64,000 bases of DNA, from positions 62,001-126,000 of the forward strand of contig JAIUNK010000009.1 in assembly GCA_020161845.1 (NCBI GenBank), written 5' to 3'. This DNA is from Actinomycetota bacterium. Its GTDB lineage: Bacteria; Actinomycetota; Actinomycetes; Actinomycetales; Dermatophilaceae. The translations under genes were made by a program, and so were the position numbers. The notes beneath the pieces are model-generated. The model was not told the DNA's origin, ran no database searches, and was given only the letters and a program-made list of their open reading frames with translations. This document shows positions 46,500 to 55,410 of the stretch, one piece after another; positions within the stretch are counted from its first letter, which is position 1, and each line of letters starts with the position of its first letter.

Positions 46500-49160
46500 G
46501 TGATCACTGAGGCGTACGACGCCACGGTGACGTTGGAGCAGGCCGCGACACTGGAGACCGTGCAGGTAGCCGGGCAGCTTAACGTCGACCTCTCGCTCGG
46601 ACTGAAGACGGCCGAGGCGGCGACGAGGCTTGCCCACTGGGGGCCCAACGCCATCCCGATGCGACAACCCTCGGGCTGGCGGATTCTGGCCCGCCAGTTC
46701 CGGTCCCCGCTGCTGATGCTGCTGCTGGGGGCAGCCGCCCTGTCCGCGGCCCTGGGGGACCCGAATGACGCAATCATCATCGGGGTCATCGTCGTGCTGT
46801 CCAGCGGCCTGGGCTTCTATCACGAGTACCGGGCGGTCGGCGTCGCCCAGGCCCTCCATGACCAGATTCAACACAGCACCGTCGCGCGCCGGGACGGCGT
46901 CGCGACGACGATCACGGTGGCGGACGTGGTGCCCGGCGACATCGTCACGATCAAGCTCGGCGACGTCGTACCCGCAGACCTGCGGCTTATCACGACCACC
47001 GAACTCGAATGCGACGAGTCCGTGCTCACCGGCGAAGGTGCCCCGGTGGAGAAGTCCGCGGCCCCCGTGGCCGCTGGCCTGCCGCTCGCCGAGCTGGGTT
47101 GCTGCGCGCTCGCCGGCACCGTCGTGTCCAGCGGATCGGGGGTCGGCGTCGTCGTCGCCACCGGGCCGCACAGCAAGTTCGGCGCGATCGCGGCCGGACT
47201 TGGCACTGCAGAGGTGGAGACCTCGTTCCAGGCAGGGCTGCGCCGGTTCTCGATGTTCCTCGTGTACGTCGGGGGCACGCTCACCGCGGCGATCTTCGGG
47301 ATCAACCTGGTGCTGCACAAGCCCTTCATCGACGCGCTGCTTTTCTCGCTCGCGATCGCCGTCGGCATCACCCCGCAGCTGCTGCCTGTTGTCGTCTCCA
47401 CCAGCCTGGCCACCGGCAGCGCCCGGATGGCAAGGGTGAAGGTGCTGGTCAAACGCCTCGTGTGCATCGAGGACCTGGGCGATGTGTCGATGCTCTTCAC
47501 CGACAAGACCGGCACGCTCACTCGCGGCGCCCTCGACTTCGGGCGCGCGATCCCGACCGGAGAGCACACGGCCGACGACCTGATCCACCTGGGCCTGCTC
47601 GCCACCGAGAGCGAGGCCACCGAAGGGCAGGCAGTCGGGGGCAACCTGCTCGATCAGGCGCTCTGGAGCACCCCGCGGGCTCGGTCCGCGCAGCTGCTGA
47701 CGTGGACCCGGGTGGCTGTCCTGCCTTTCGACCACGAACGGCGGATGGTCTCTGTCGTAGCCCGGCGCGCCGACGGCACCACGCACCTGATCAGCAAGGG
47801 CGCACCCGAATCGATCCTGGAGCGTTGCTCCAACGTGCCGGATCAAGTTCACGCGCAGTTGGCCGCCGAATTCTCGCAGGGCAGCCGGGTGGTCGCGGTC
47901 GCCACCCGCGACCTGGCCCCCAACTGGGCGGGGCGACTCGGCGCCGCTGACGAAGAAGACCTGCAGCTCGCGGGGCTGCTGGTCTTCCTCGACCCGCCCA
48001 AGGCCGACGCGCAGCGGGCCCTGCAACGGCTGCGTGAGCTCGGCATCGACGTCAAGGTCGTCACCGGCGACAACCCCCTCGTGGCCCTCAAGGTCTGCCA
48101 TGACCTGGGGCTGCCGGATGCCCCCGCCCTCACCGGCCCGCAGATCGCCGCCATGTCCGACGCCGAACTCGACGCGGCCATCCCGACCACAACGGTCTTC
48201 GCCCGCGTCAGCCCAGAAGACAAGGCGCGCATTGTGAAGTCCGGCCGCAGGCTGGTCGGCGGCGTGGCCTTCCTCGGCGACGGTGTCAACGACGCCCTGG
48301 CCCTCCACGGCGCCGACATCGGCATCTCGGTCGACTCCGCGACCGACGTGGCCAAGGACGCCGCCGACGTCATTCTGCTGGAGAAGGACCTGGAGGTGCT
48401 GGCCGACGGGGTGGTCGAGGGCCGACGGATCTTCGCCAACACGATCAAGTACGTGATGATGGGTACGTCGAGCAACTTCGGGAACATGTTTTCGGCGGCG
48501 GGTGCGTCGATCTTCCTGCCCTTCCTGCCGATGCTGCCCAGCCAGATTCTTCTGAACAACCTTCTCTACGACACAAGCCAGCTGGCGATCCCCACCGACC
48601 AGGTGGACCAGGCCCAGCTGCTCAAGCCATCGCACTGGGATATCGGATTCATTCGGCGGTTCATGCTGATCTTCGGACCACTTAGCTCGATCTTCGACTT
48701 CGCGACCTTCGGCGTCTTGATGTGGGCCTTCCATGCAGATGAGGCCATGTTCCAGACCGGCTGGTTCGTCGAGTCCCTGGCCACCCAGGCCCTTGTCATC
48801 TTCGCCATCCGCACCCGGCGCATCCCCTTCTTCCGCAGCCGCCCCAGCCTGGCGATCATCGTCTCCACCCTGACCGTGGTGGCCGTCGGCGCCCTCCTCC
48901 CACTGACGCCGCTGGCCGCGATGATGCACTTCGCTGCGTTGCCCTGGCAGCTGTACGTCGTGATTGGGGCGATGGTGCTCATCTATCTCGCCCTGGTCGA
49001 AGGCGGCAAGGCCGTGTTCTATCGCACCCTCGCCACCGGCCCCACGATGCCCGCAAGCGCCCCGCCTCCTCGCCCCGCGACCCAGCACCTCGCGCGGCGC
49101 AGGCGATGGTTCACCGGACCTCCCACGGCGTCCCCGCGCTCACGGGTTCGTGGGCGGTGA
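46500..49160 (+). CDS. mgtA: Mg2+-importing P-type ATPase (MgtA family)
   Basis: An 886-residue P-type ATPase. It shows the actuator motif LTGEGAPVEK (TGES variant), the ion-site helix IAVGITPQLLPVVVSTSLAT leading to MARVKVLVKRLVCIEDLGD, phosphorylation site DKTGTLT (about residue 337), KGAPESILERC in the nucleotide domain, VVTGDNPLVA, and GDGVNDALALHGADIGISVD. The segment ITPQLLPVVV and the VIVKRL-like line mark the IIIB (MgtA/MgtB) group rather than Ca2+ or heavy-metal pumps. The last 40 residues are a Pro/Arg tail. GTG at 46500 follows a -10 box by 6 nt. The stop is 1 nt from that of convergent ponA2. Confidence 0.94.
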   Translation: MITEAYDATVTLEQAATLETVQVAGQLNVDLSLGLKTAEAATRLAHWGPNAIPMRQPSGWRILARQFRSPLLMLLLGAAALSAALGDPNDAIIIGVIVVLSSGLGFYHEYRAVGVAQALHDQIQHSTVARRDGVATTITVADVVPGDIVTIKLGDVVPADLRLITTTELECDESVLTGEGAPVEKSAAPVAAGLPLAELGCCALAGTVVSSGSGVGVVVATGPHSKFGAIAAGLGTAEVETSFQAGLRRFSMFLVYVGGTLTAAIFGINLVLHKPFIDALLFSLAIAVGITPQLLPVVVSTSLATGSARMARVKVLVKRLVCIEDLGDVSMLFTDKTGTLTRGALDFGRAIPTGEHTADDLIHLGLLATESEATEGQAVGGNLLDQALWSTPRARSAQLLTWTRVAVLPFDHERRMVSVVARRADGTTHLISKGAPESILERCSNVPDQVHAQLAAEFSQGSRVVAVATRDLAPNWAGRLGAADEEDLQLAGLLVFLDPPKADAQRALQRLRELGIDVKVVTGDNPLVALKVCHDLGLPDAPALTGPQIAAMSDAELDAAIPTTTVFARVSPEDKARIVKSGRRLVGGVAFLGDGVNDALALHGADIGISVDSATDVAKDAADVILLEKDLEVLADGVVEGRRIFANTIKYVMMGTSSNFGNMFSAAGASIFLPFLPMLPSQILLNNLLYDTSQLAIPTDQVDQAQLLKPSHWDIGFIRRFMLIFGPLSSIFDFATFGVLMWAFHADEAMFQTGWFVESLATQALVIFAIRTRRIPFFRSRPSLAIIVSTLTVVAVGALLPLTPLAAMMHFAALPWQLYVVIGAMVLIYLALVEGGKAVFYRTLATGPTMPASAPPPRPATQHLARRRRWFTGPPTASPRSRVRGR

Positions 49161-49161
49161 A

Positions 49162-51564
49162 CTACTGCGGTGCCGGTGTCGCTGACGCCGCCGCGCGGGG
49201 TCGGGTCGTGGCCTGAGGCTGCGACGGCGACGGCCCTTGGGTCGAGGTCGGCTGCTGCGTCGCCCGGCGCGACGGCTGCGGCGGAGGCGGGGTATAGCGC
49301 GCCGCAGCAAGCGTCAACGTCACCGTGGTGCCGGGGTCCACCGAGGTGCCCCCGGCCGGGTCGGTGCGCACGACCTGTCCGCCGTCCAGGTTCGGGTCGT
49401 TGACCCACTGTCCGGTGCGAACCGTCAGGCCGGCCTCCTGCAGCGCGGCGATCGCCTCCTGCTGGTAGGTGCCGCGCAGATCGGGGACGACCACCTTGCC
49501 GTCGGCGCTCTGTCGCGTCAGGATCCGGAACGATTCGTTCGGCAGCCCCTCATGGGCGGCGTTCATGATGCGCCGCCAGGTCGGCCCGGAGACCTGGGAG
49601 CCGACCGGGTTGCCGTACCAGTTGTTGCCGATGCGGGCGCCGGTCAGCGGCTTGGTGCCCTGCAGGGTCCGGCCGGTCCAGACCGCGGTCGATCGCTGCG
49701 GCGTGTAGCCGATCATCCACAGGTGCGAGCCGCCGTCCGAGGTGCCGGTCTTGCCGGCGGAGTCCCGGCCCCCTGCGAGCGCGTTCGGGCTGGTCACGCC
49801 CCGCAGGATTTGCGTGGCGTTGTATGCGATGCGTGGCGAGACCGTGGTGTCCCGGCAGGTGCCGACCTTGAGGTCGAGCTTGGTGCCGTCGTACTGCGTG
49901 ATCGACTCGACCGGGTAGGGCTCGCAGTAGCGGCCGCCCGCCGCCAGCGTCGCGAACGAGGCGGCCATCGTCAGCGGCGAGGCGTTGTCGGCGCCGAGGA
50001 TGATCGAGGGCGAGGCGTCGCCGTACGCGCTGCCATCGGCCTTGTGCAGCCCCATGTCCTTCATCAGCGCCTTCGTGTCGCAGACGCCGATCCGCGTCGC
50101 CAGGTCGGCAAACGCCGTGTTGACCGAGTAGACGGTCGCCGCCTGCAGGCTCATCCGGCCGCCCTGGGTGCCCTCGAAGTTGCCGACCCGCCACGGTCCG
50201 CCCATCGCGTCACACTCGCCGGCACGGAACCGGGACTGGTCGTAGACGGTGCCGCTCGGCGTGGCGTTCAGGGTCGTCCACGCGCCCAGGCCCTTCTTGA
50301 GCGCCTCGACCACGGCGTACATCTTGGCGGTCGAGCCGATCTGGAACCCGCCGCCCTGTCCCAGGTCGGAGTCCACCGACCAGACCAGGTCGTTGGTCGG
50401 CTGGGAGCTCTGCCCGATGGCGAGCACCTTGCCGGTGCCGGGCTCGACGACCGCGGCGGCCGTGCCCACGTCCTTCTCCTGCTCCGAGGGGATCCAATCG
50501 GTGAGGATCTGCCGGGTCGACTTGATCAGGTTGACGTCGAGGGTGGTCTTGATCGTCAGGCCGCCGCGCAGCAGCCGGGCCTTGCGCTCGGACTCCGTCT
50601 TGCCCAGCGCGGGCACGTTCTTGACCAGCCAGTGCTCGACGTACAGGCAGACCCACTTGTCGACCGCCGACTCGCAGTTGGGCTGGAGGATCTGCGGGTT
50701 GATTCCCAGGGGGGATTTCTTGGCCGCCGCGACCTCCGCGGGGGAGGCCTTGCCGGTCGCGGCCATCCGGTCCAGGACGTCGTTGCGGCGGCTGATGGCG
50801 CGTTCGGCGTTGTCCGGAACGAGCGGGTTGTACGTCGTGGGGGCTTGCGGGATCCCGGCGATCATCGCGGCCTGCGGCAGGGTGAGGTCCTTGGCGTGCA
50901 CGCCGAAGTAGCGGATCGCGGCGGCCTCGACGCCGTAGCTGTTGGCCCCGTAGAAGACGAGGTTGAGATAGCCCTCGAGGATCTGGTCTTTGCTCTTCTG
51001 CTTCTCCAGCTCGATCGCGTATTTGGCTTCCTGCAGCTTGCGCACCACCCCGGCGATGCCGCGCCGCTCCATAGCGGCGTCCGCCTTGGCCTGGTCGTCG
51101 TTGAGCAGGGCGTTGGTCACCAGCGCCTGCCGGACGTATTGCTGAGTGATGGTGGAGGCGCCCTGGGTGTCGCCGCGCATCGTCGCGACGAAGGCGCGCA
51201 GCAGGCCCCGGGTGTCGATGCCGCCGTGCTCGTAATAGCGGTCGTCCTCGATCGCCACCTGGGCGTCCCGCATGTATTTGCTCACGGCCGTGAGCGGCAC
51301 GACGGTCCGGTTCTCGGTATACAGCGTGGCGAGTTCGGTCGAGCCGTCGTTGGCCAGGATGCGGGTCTGCTGCGCCAGCACGGGCATCGTCAGCTCGGTC
51401 GGCAGCGCGTCGAATGTGCCGACGGCAGCCTTGGCCGTCGCCCCGGTCGCGCCCACGAACGGGATCGCGATGCCCGCCGCCAGGAGCCCCATCACCATCG
51501 AGGCCGCGACGAACGCGGCCATCAGGCGCAGGACATTGGTGAACCCCGAGGGATGGCTCTGCAT
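49162..51564 (-). CDS. ponA2: Bifunctional penicillin-binding protein with PASTA domain (PonA2-like)
   Basis: An 800-residue class A PBP building peptidoglycan outside the membrane. Order: short cytoplasmic N-terminus, one helix (LRLMAAFVAASMVMGLLAAG), glycosyltransferase family 51 (AIEDDRYYEHGGID with catalytic Glu, QGASTITQQYVRQAL), transpeptidase with SxxK in GSTAKMY, SVN and KTGTS, a PASTA domain (VVVPDLRGTYQQEAIAALQE), and a Pro/Thr/Ser-rich tail. The ATG at 51564, 6 nt after a TACTCT box, replaces the longer frame. Location next to whiB4 and the ArsA pair mirrors mycobacterial ponA2. Confidence 0.94.
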   Translation of the reverse strand: MQSHPSGFTNVLRLMAAFVAASMVMGLLAAGIAIPFVGATGATAKAAVGTFDALPTELTMPVLAQQTRILANDGSTELATLYTENRTVVPLTAVSKYMRDAQVAIEDDRYYEHGGIDTRGLLRAFVATMRGDTQGASTITQQYVRQALVTNALLNDDQAKADAAMERRGIAGVVRKLQEAKYAIELEKQKSKDQILEGYLNLVFYGANSYGVEAAAIRYFGVHAKDLTLPQAAMIAGIPQAPTTYNPLVPDNAERAISRRNDVLDRMAATGKASPAEVAAAKKSPLGINPQILQPNCESAVDKWVCLYVEHWLVKNVPALGKTESERKARLLRGGLTIKTTLDVNLIKSTRQILTDWIPSEQEKDVGTAAAVVEPGTGKVLAIGQSSQPTNDLVWSVDSDLGQGGGFQIGSTAKMYAVVEALKKGLGAWTTLNATPSGTVYDQSRFRAGECDAMGGPWRVGNFEGTQGGRMSLQAATVYSVNTAFADLATRIGVCDTKALMKDMGLHKADGSAYGDASPSIILGADNASPLTMAASFATLAAGGRYCEPYPVESITQYDGTKLDLKVGTCRDTTVSPRIAYNATQILRGVTSPNALAGGRDSAGKTGTSDGGSHLWMIGYTPQRSTAVWTGRTLQGTKPLTGARIGNNWYGNPVGSQVSGPTWRRIMNAAHEGLPNESFRILTRQSADGKVVVPDLRGTYQQEAIAALQEAGLTVRTGQWVNDPNLDGGQVVRTDPAGGTSVDPGTTVTLTLAAARYTPPPPQPSRRATQQPTSTQGPSPSQPQATTRPRAAASATPAPQ

Positions 51565-51888
51565 GGCAGCAGAGTACGTGCCGGTCCTGTGCGATGCCCG
51601 TACGGCGGGCCGTGTGACCGGCTTCTCCACCGCCGCACTCGAGGGAGAGTTGGGCGGGCGTCCAGTCCGCGCTGGCCGTTCACCCGCGCGAGACCCCTTG
51701 TCCACCAGCGGGTCTGCCAGAATTCATAGGTCCGGATCGGCCAGTGACCAATTCTCGACTAGTCCATAATGACCAGACAGTGAGGTCCGCGCGGGGGATG
51801 GGCAGCGAGCGTCACCCGTTTCTACTGTGCAAATTGTTGTGAGGTCGGTGGTCCGCCACGAGCAGGGCCGGGACAAGGGTGGGCATCA
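51565..51888. promoter_or_regulatory. Divergent promoter region of ponA2 and whiB4
   Basis: 324 bp without a gene. Minus-strand TACTCT (51571-51576) is the leaderless -10 of ponA2. Toward whiB4, TACTGT (51823-51828) is a likely -10 with a 60-nt leader. An AT-rich stretch (CTAGTCCATAATGACC, near 51757) lies between and may hold regulator sites. I see no small gene or RNA structure beyond this. Confidence 0.5.
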
Positions 51889-52227
51889 GTGAGCAAAGTC
51901 GCTCCCATGAGCCGCGAATCGCGGACGAGCTGGACTATCGAGTGGACCCCGCTGGCTGCGTGCCGCACTTCCGCGCCGGACGCGCTGTTCGTCCAGGGCG
52001 CGGCCCAGCAGCAGGCCAAGCAGATCTGTCAGCGCTGCCCGGTGGTCGCCGAATGCCTGGCCGACGCGCTCGACAACCGGACCGAGTTCGGGGTCTGGGG
52101 CGGAATGACCGAACGGGAGCGCCGCGCCATGCTGCGCCGCCACCCCAACATCCCCTCGTTCCGCGCGTTGTTCGAGGCCGACCGGCTCGGCCACGGCGAC
52201 CGGGAACTCGGGCAAGCCACCGCCTGA
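51889..52227 (+). CDS. whiB4: WhiB-family iron-sulfur regulator (WhiB4-like)
   Basis: A 112-residue actinobacterial regulator that carries a [4Fe-4S] cluster sensing oxygen, NO or redox stress. The four cysteines are in LAACRTS, QICQRC (CxxC) and AECLAD, followed by GVWGGMTERERRAML, the diagnostic G[VI]WGG turn and basic helix. NIPSFRALFEADR near the end resembles the WhiB4 subgroup. The subgroup call rests on its place between ponA2 and the ArsA pair. GTG at 51889 or ATG at 51907 could be the start. Its last codons lie in a repeat array. Confidence 0.92.
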   Translation: MSKVAPMSRESRTSWTIEWTPLAACRTSAPDALFVQGAAQQQAKQICQRCPVVAECLADALDNRTEFGVWGGMTERERRAMLRRHPNIPSFRALFEADRLGHGDRELGQATA

Positions 52228-52299
52228 CCAGCGGCACCGCCTGACTGACAGCACCGCTTGACCGGGCGCCACCGCCTGACTGACAGCACCGTCTGACCG
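52217..52299. repeat. Fivefold CACCGCCTGAC repeat across the whiB4 stop
   Basis: The sequence CCACCGCCTGAC, holding the whiB4 stop TGA (52225-52227), recurs with small changes about five times up to 52299 with intervals of 14-20 bp. Each copy carries an in-register-looking CTGAC, so stop-codon sequence itself has been multiplied. It fills almost the whole space to the ArsA gene stop. Confidence 0.85.
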
Positions 52300-52305
52300 G
52301 TGCCG

Positions 52306-53544
52306 TCAGGGGTGTGCCCAGTTCGCCAGCTCGGCGCCGATCGTGCGCAGTCCCGCCAGATCGTGGACGTCGGTGGCCGCCGCGGGCACCTGCGCCACCG
52401 GCACCCCGGGGTGGGCGTCCGAGAGACGCTTGGCCGCCGCCCGATGCCGCTCGGCCAGCGCGTCGCGGGTCGCGTGGATCCGCAAGAGCGCCGCGGCGAC
52501 CCGCTCCGGGCTCGCCCCGCGGGGTCCCGCCGCGCCCGCGGCCGCGTCCAGCCGGTTGGCGCCCCGGTCGGCCACATCCGCGTCCAGGGTCAGCGTCGTG
52601 CAGCCCATCCGGTTGACGATGACGCCGGCCAGCGGCATCCGGTCGGCGGCCAGCCGGTCCATGAAGTAGCCGGCCTCGCGCAGCGCGTCCCGCTCCGGCG
52701 AGGCGACCACCAGGAACGCCGTACCGGCGTCCTGCAGCAGCGCATAGGTCTGCGTCGCCCGCTGCCGGAACCCCCCGAACACGGAGTCCAGCGCCGCGAC
52801 CAGGGTCTGCACGTCGGTGAGCAGCTGCGAGCCGAGGATCTTGTTCAGCGTCGAGGCAGCCAGGTTCATGCCGGCCTGCACCACCTTGACGTACGCGCGG
52901 CCGCTCGCCTTCGCCGGCGCCAACAGCAGCCGGATGAAGCGACCGTCGAGGAAGCTGCCCAGCCGCTCGGGCGCGTCGAGGAAGTCCAGCGCCGACCGGC
53001 TCGGCGGGGTGTCGACCACGACCAGGTCCCAGCGCGGGGCCCCGTCCGGGCCGCGCATCTCGTGCAGCTGGCCCAGCTTCTCCATCGCCATGTATTCCTG
53101 GGTGCCCGCGAAGGAGCTGGACAGCGCCACATAGAACGGGTTGGCCAGGATCTGCTGCGCCTTCTCTGGCGTCGCGTGCGCCTCGACGATCTCGTCGAAG
53201 GTGCGCTTCATGTCCAGCATCATCGCGTCGAGAGACCCACCGGCGGACTCATCGATCCCGGCGACGGCGCGGGGGGTGTTGTCGAGTTCGACCAGCCCCA
53301 GGGACTGCGCCAGCCGGCGGGCCGGGTCGATGGTCAGCACGACGACGCGGCGGCCGCGCTCGGCGGCGCGCAGCCCCAGGGCCGCGGCCGTCGTCGTCTT
53401 GCCGACGCCCCCGGCGCCGCAGCAGACCAGGATCGAGGTGCCCCCATCGTCCAGCAGCGCATCCATGTCGAGCACGGGGGCACTCTCCCCGAGCGGCCGG
53501 GGGACCCGACCGGAGCGGGCGGCGTGCGCGGTCATCCGGTTCAC
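52306..53544 (-). CDS. ArsA/GET3-family ATPase, second of pair
   Basis: A 412-residue MinD/ArsA-type ATPase. P-loop CCGAGGVGKTTTAAALGLRA (about 38-57, deviant Walker A), VVVLTIDPARRLAQSL (A-type DP motif), VVVDTPPSRSALDFLDAP (switch II, DTPP), and the helical SGRAYVKVVQAGM region. It does not show the CxxxC arsenite site. In mycobacteria the neighbouring pair (Rv3679/Rv3680) forms a heteromer linked to metabolite stress. GTG at 53544 overlaps the first gene's stop (GTGA); ATG at 53535 is an alternative. It should act with the upstream partner. Confidence 0.9.
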   Translation of the reverse strand: MNRMTAHAARSGRVPRPLGESAPVLDMDALLDDGGTSILVCCGAGGVGKTTTAAALGLRAAERGRRVVVLTIDPARRLAQSLGLVELDNTPRAVAGIDESAGGSLDAMMLDMKRTFDEIVEAHATPEKAQQILANPFYVALSSSFAGTQEYMAMEKLGQLHEMRGPDGAPRWDLVVVDTPPSRSALDFLDAPERLGSFLDGRFIRLLLAPAKASGRAYVKVVQAGMNLAASTLNKILGSQLLTDVQTLVAALDSVFGGFRQRATQTYALLQDAGTAFLVVASPERDALREAGYFMDRLAADRMPLAGVIVNRMGCTTLTLDADVADRGANRLDAAAGAAGPRGASPERVAAALLRIHATRDALAERHRAAAKRLSDAHPGVPVAQVPAAATDVHDLAGLRTIGAELANWAHP

Positions 53545-54641
53545 CACTTCCCTTGGTCGGCCAGCTCCTGGGCGAGGATGCGGACGCCGTCGGCATCCAC
53601 CCCGCCGCGCAGCGGCGGCAGCACATAGACGGGGCGCCCCAGCGACTCCACGATCGAGAACTGCTGGTCCTCCAGGCGCATCCGTTCGGCGTGCGCGGCA
53701 CCCTCGGCGAGCAGGGCGGTCACGCAGGACTCGCTCCAGTCGTCGGTGCGGCTCTCGGTTCCGGAGCCGTCGTCGCCGGGGAAGGCCCCCGAGTGGCGCA
53801 GGGCCTGCGCCACGGCCGACCGGTCGAGGCTCCCGGCGGCGAGCTTGGCCAGCTGCGCCGGGTCGAGCAGCGGGTCGCGGGCCTGGTTGACGATGATCGC
53901 GCCCACCGGCAACTGCGCCGCCCGCAATTCGGCCACGGCGTCGACCGTCTCCTGCACCGGCATCTCCTCCAGCAGAGTCACCACATGCACCGCGCTGGAT
54001 CCCGAACGCAGCAACGCCGTGATCGAGTCGGCCTGGGCCCGGATCGGGCCGACCTTGGCCAGGTCCGCGACCTCCCGGTTCACCCCCAGGAACCGGCCGA
54101 CCCGGCCGGTGGGCGGGGCGTCCAGCACCACCGCGTCGTACAGCCAGTCGATCCCGCCGTCCGGCCGCCGGCGCGTCCCGCGACGCCGGACCGCCTCGTA
54201 GATCTTGCCGATCAGCAGCACGTCCCGGACGCCGGGCGCGATGGTCGTCGCGAAGTCGATCGCGCCCACCTTCTCCAGCGCCTTCCCGGCGCGGCCCAGG
54301 TGGTAGAAGATCGACAGGTATTCGATCAGGGCCGCCTTGGCGTCCACCGCCAGGCCCCACACCTCCCCGCCGCCGGAGACCTTCATGATCGGGCGTTCCT
54401 CGAAGGCCAACGGCGGTACGTCGAGGGCCTGGGACAGCCCCTGGCGGCCCTCGACCTCGGCCACCAGCACCTTGCGCCCCAGGCTCGCCAGCGTCAGGGC
54501 CAATGCGGCCGCGACCGTCGTCTTGCCGGTGCCGCCTTTGCCGGTGACCACGTGGAGTCGTACGTCGGGCCAATCGGCCTCCGAGCCGCTCGGCGTGGCG
54601 GGCTCGGGGCTCGGATCGGCAGGGGAGAGGTCATCCGGCAT
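53541..54641 (-). CDS. ArsA/GET3-family ATPase, first of pair
   Basis: A 366-residue partner ATPase. P-loop VVTGKGGTGKTTVAAALALTL (about 29-49), VLVAEVEGRQGLSQAL in the place of the DP motif, VVLDAPPTGRVGRFLG as switch II (DAPPTG), and VTLLEEMPVQET near the middle. The ATG at 54641 gives MPDDLSPADP after a TAGACT box by 7 nt, so it is probably leaderless. It is coupled to the second ATPase by a 4-nt overlap. The mycobacterial counterpart is the pair next to whiB4. Confidence 0.9.
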   Translation of the reverse strand: MPDDLSPADPSPEPATPSGSEADWPDVRLHVVTGKGGTGKTTVAAALALTLASLGRKVLVAEVEGRQGLSQALDVPPLAFEERPIMKVSGGGEVWGLAVDAKAALIEYLSIFYHLGRAGKALEKVGAIDFATTIAPGVRDVLLIGKIYEAVRRRGTRRRPDGGIDWLYDAVVLDAPPTGRVGRFLGVNREVADLAKVGPIRAQADSITALLRSGSSAVHVVTLLEEMPVQETVDAVAELRAAQLPVGAIIVNQARDPLLDPAQLAKLAAGSLDRSAVAQALRHSGAFPGDDGSGTESRTDDWSESCVTALLAEGAAHAERMRLEDQQFSIVESLGRPVYVLPPLRGGVDADGVRILAQELADQGKW

Positions 54642-54648
54642 GGGCCCG

Positions 54649-54654
54649 AGTCTA
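54649..54654 (-). promoter_or_regulatory. -10 box of leaderless ArsA-pair transcript
   Basis: Minus-strand TAGACT lies 7 nt before the ATG at 54641; no ribosome binding site. Confidence 0.6.
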
Positions 54655-54760
54655 CGAGCGGACCTGCGACGACGCCCCACGAGAGGCCGGGTAGTCCGGC
54701 TCCGCGGGCGTTGCGCTCCTCACGTTGCCGATGCGCCCGTGCGGCTCGCGGCGCTCCGGC

Positions 54761-54766
54761 TAGGGT
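54761..54766 (+). promoter_or_regulatory. -10 box of leaderless DUF4177-type gene
   Basis: TAGGGT is followed by 7 nt and the ATG at 54774. This promoter would drive the whole plus-strand series from the small gene through RidA, Nudix and MBL genes. Confidence 0.6.
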
Positions 54767-54773
54767 GGCCGCC

Positions 54774-54929
54774 ATGACGAAGTGGGAATACGCGACGACG
54801 CCTGTTCTGATCCACAACACCCAGGCCATCCTCAACACCTGGGGCGAGGACGGCTGGGAGCTGGTAGCGGTGGTCACGATGCCCGAGGGCAACCTGGTGG
54901 CCTACTTCAAGCGGCCGAAGGGAGCCTGA
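54774..54929 (+). CDS. 51-residue DUF4177-type protein
   Basis: A short protein MTKWEYATTPVLIHNTQAIL, then NTWGEDGWELVAVVTMPEGN and a basic tail. The W-x-Y ... GxxGWELV pattern is that of DUF4177, a small beta-sheet domain of unknown role. The mycobacterial locus has a similar tiny gene (between the ArsA pair and the RidA gene). Function unknown. The start is set by the leaderless -10 box. Confidence 0.85.
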   Translation: MTKWEYATTPVLIHNTQAILNTWGEDGWELVAVVTMPEGNLVAYFKRPKGA

Positions 54930-54932
54930 GCC

Positions 54933-55406
54933 ATGGGACACATCGAGGAACGCATCGCCGAGCTGGGCCTGTCCGTGCCGGAGGTCACGCCACCGGTTGC
55001 GGCGTACGTGCCCGCGGTGCGCGACGGTCGCTATGTCTACGTCTCCGGACAGCTGCCGCTGGCCGGCGGCGCGATGGCCGCGACCGGCCTGGTCGGCGAG
55101 GGCGCCGGCGGCGTGGCCCCGGAGCTGGCCAAGGAGATGGCCGCGACCTGCGCGCTGAACGCCATCGCGGCCTGCAAGAGCGTGATCGGGGACCTCGACC
55201 GGGTCGAGCGGGTGGTCAAGCTCGTCGGCTTCGTGGCGAGCGAGCCCGGCTTCACCGGCCAACCCGGCGTGATCAACGGCGCCTCCGAACTGATGAAGGC
55301 CGTGTTCGGCGACGCGGGCGCGCACGCCCGCAGCGCCGTCGGCGTGCTGGCGTTGCCGCTGGGGGCGCCGGTCGAGGTCGAGGCGATCTTCGCGGTGCGG
55401 GACTGA
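54933..55406 (+). CDS. RidA family protein
   Basis: A 157-residue member of the RidA/YjgF group, trimers that hydrolyse reactive enamine or imine intermediates. The longer form with LPLAGGAMAATGLVGEGAGG and NAIAACKSVIGDLDRV..VKLVGFVASEPGFTGQP matches the subgroup near the mycobacterial crp locus. The conserved Arg that binds the substrate in RidA enzymes would be in the ARSAVGVLALPLGAPVEVEA line. It starts 3 nt after the DUF4177-type gene and is followed by the Nudix gene 4 nt later. Confidence 0.92.
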   Translation: MGHIEERIAELGLSVPEVTPPVAAYVPAVRDGRYVYVSGQLPLAGGAMAATGLVGEGAGGVAPELAKEMAATCALNAIAACKSVIGDLDRVERVVKLVGFVASEPGFTGQPGVINGASELMKAVFGDAGAHARSAVGVLALPLGAPVEVEAIFAVRD

Positions 55407-55410
55407 GCTG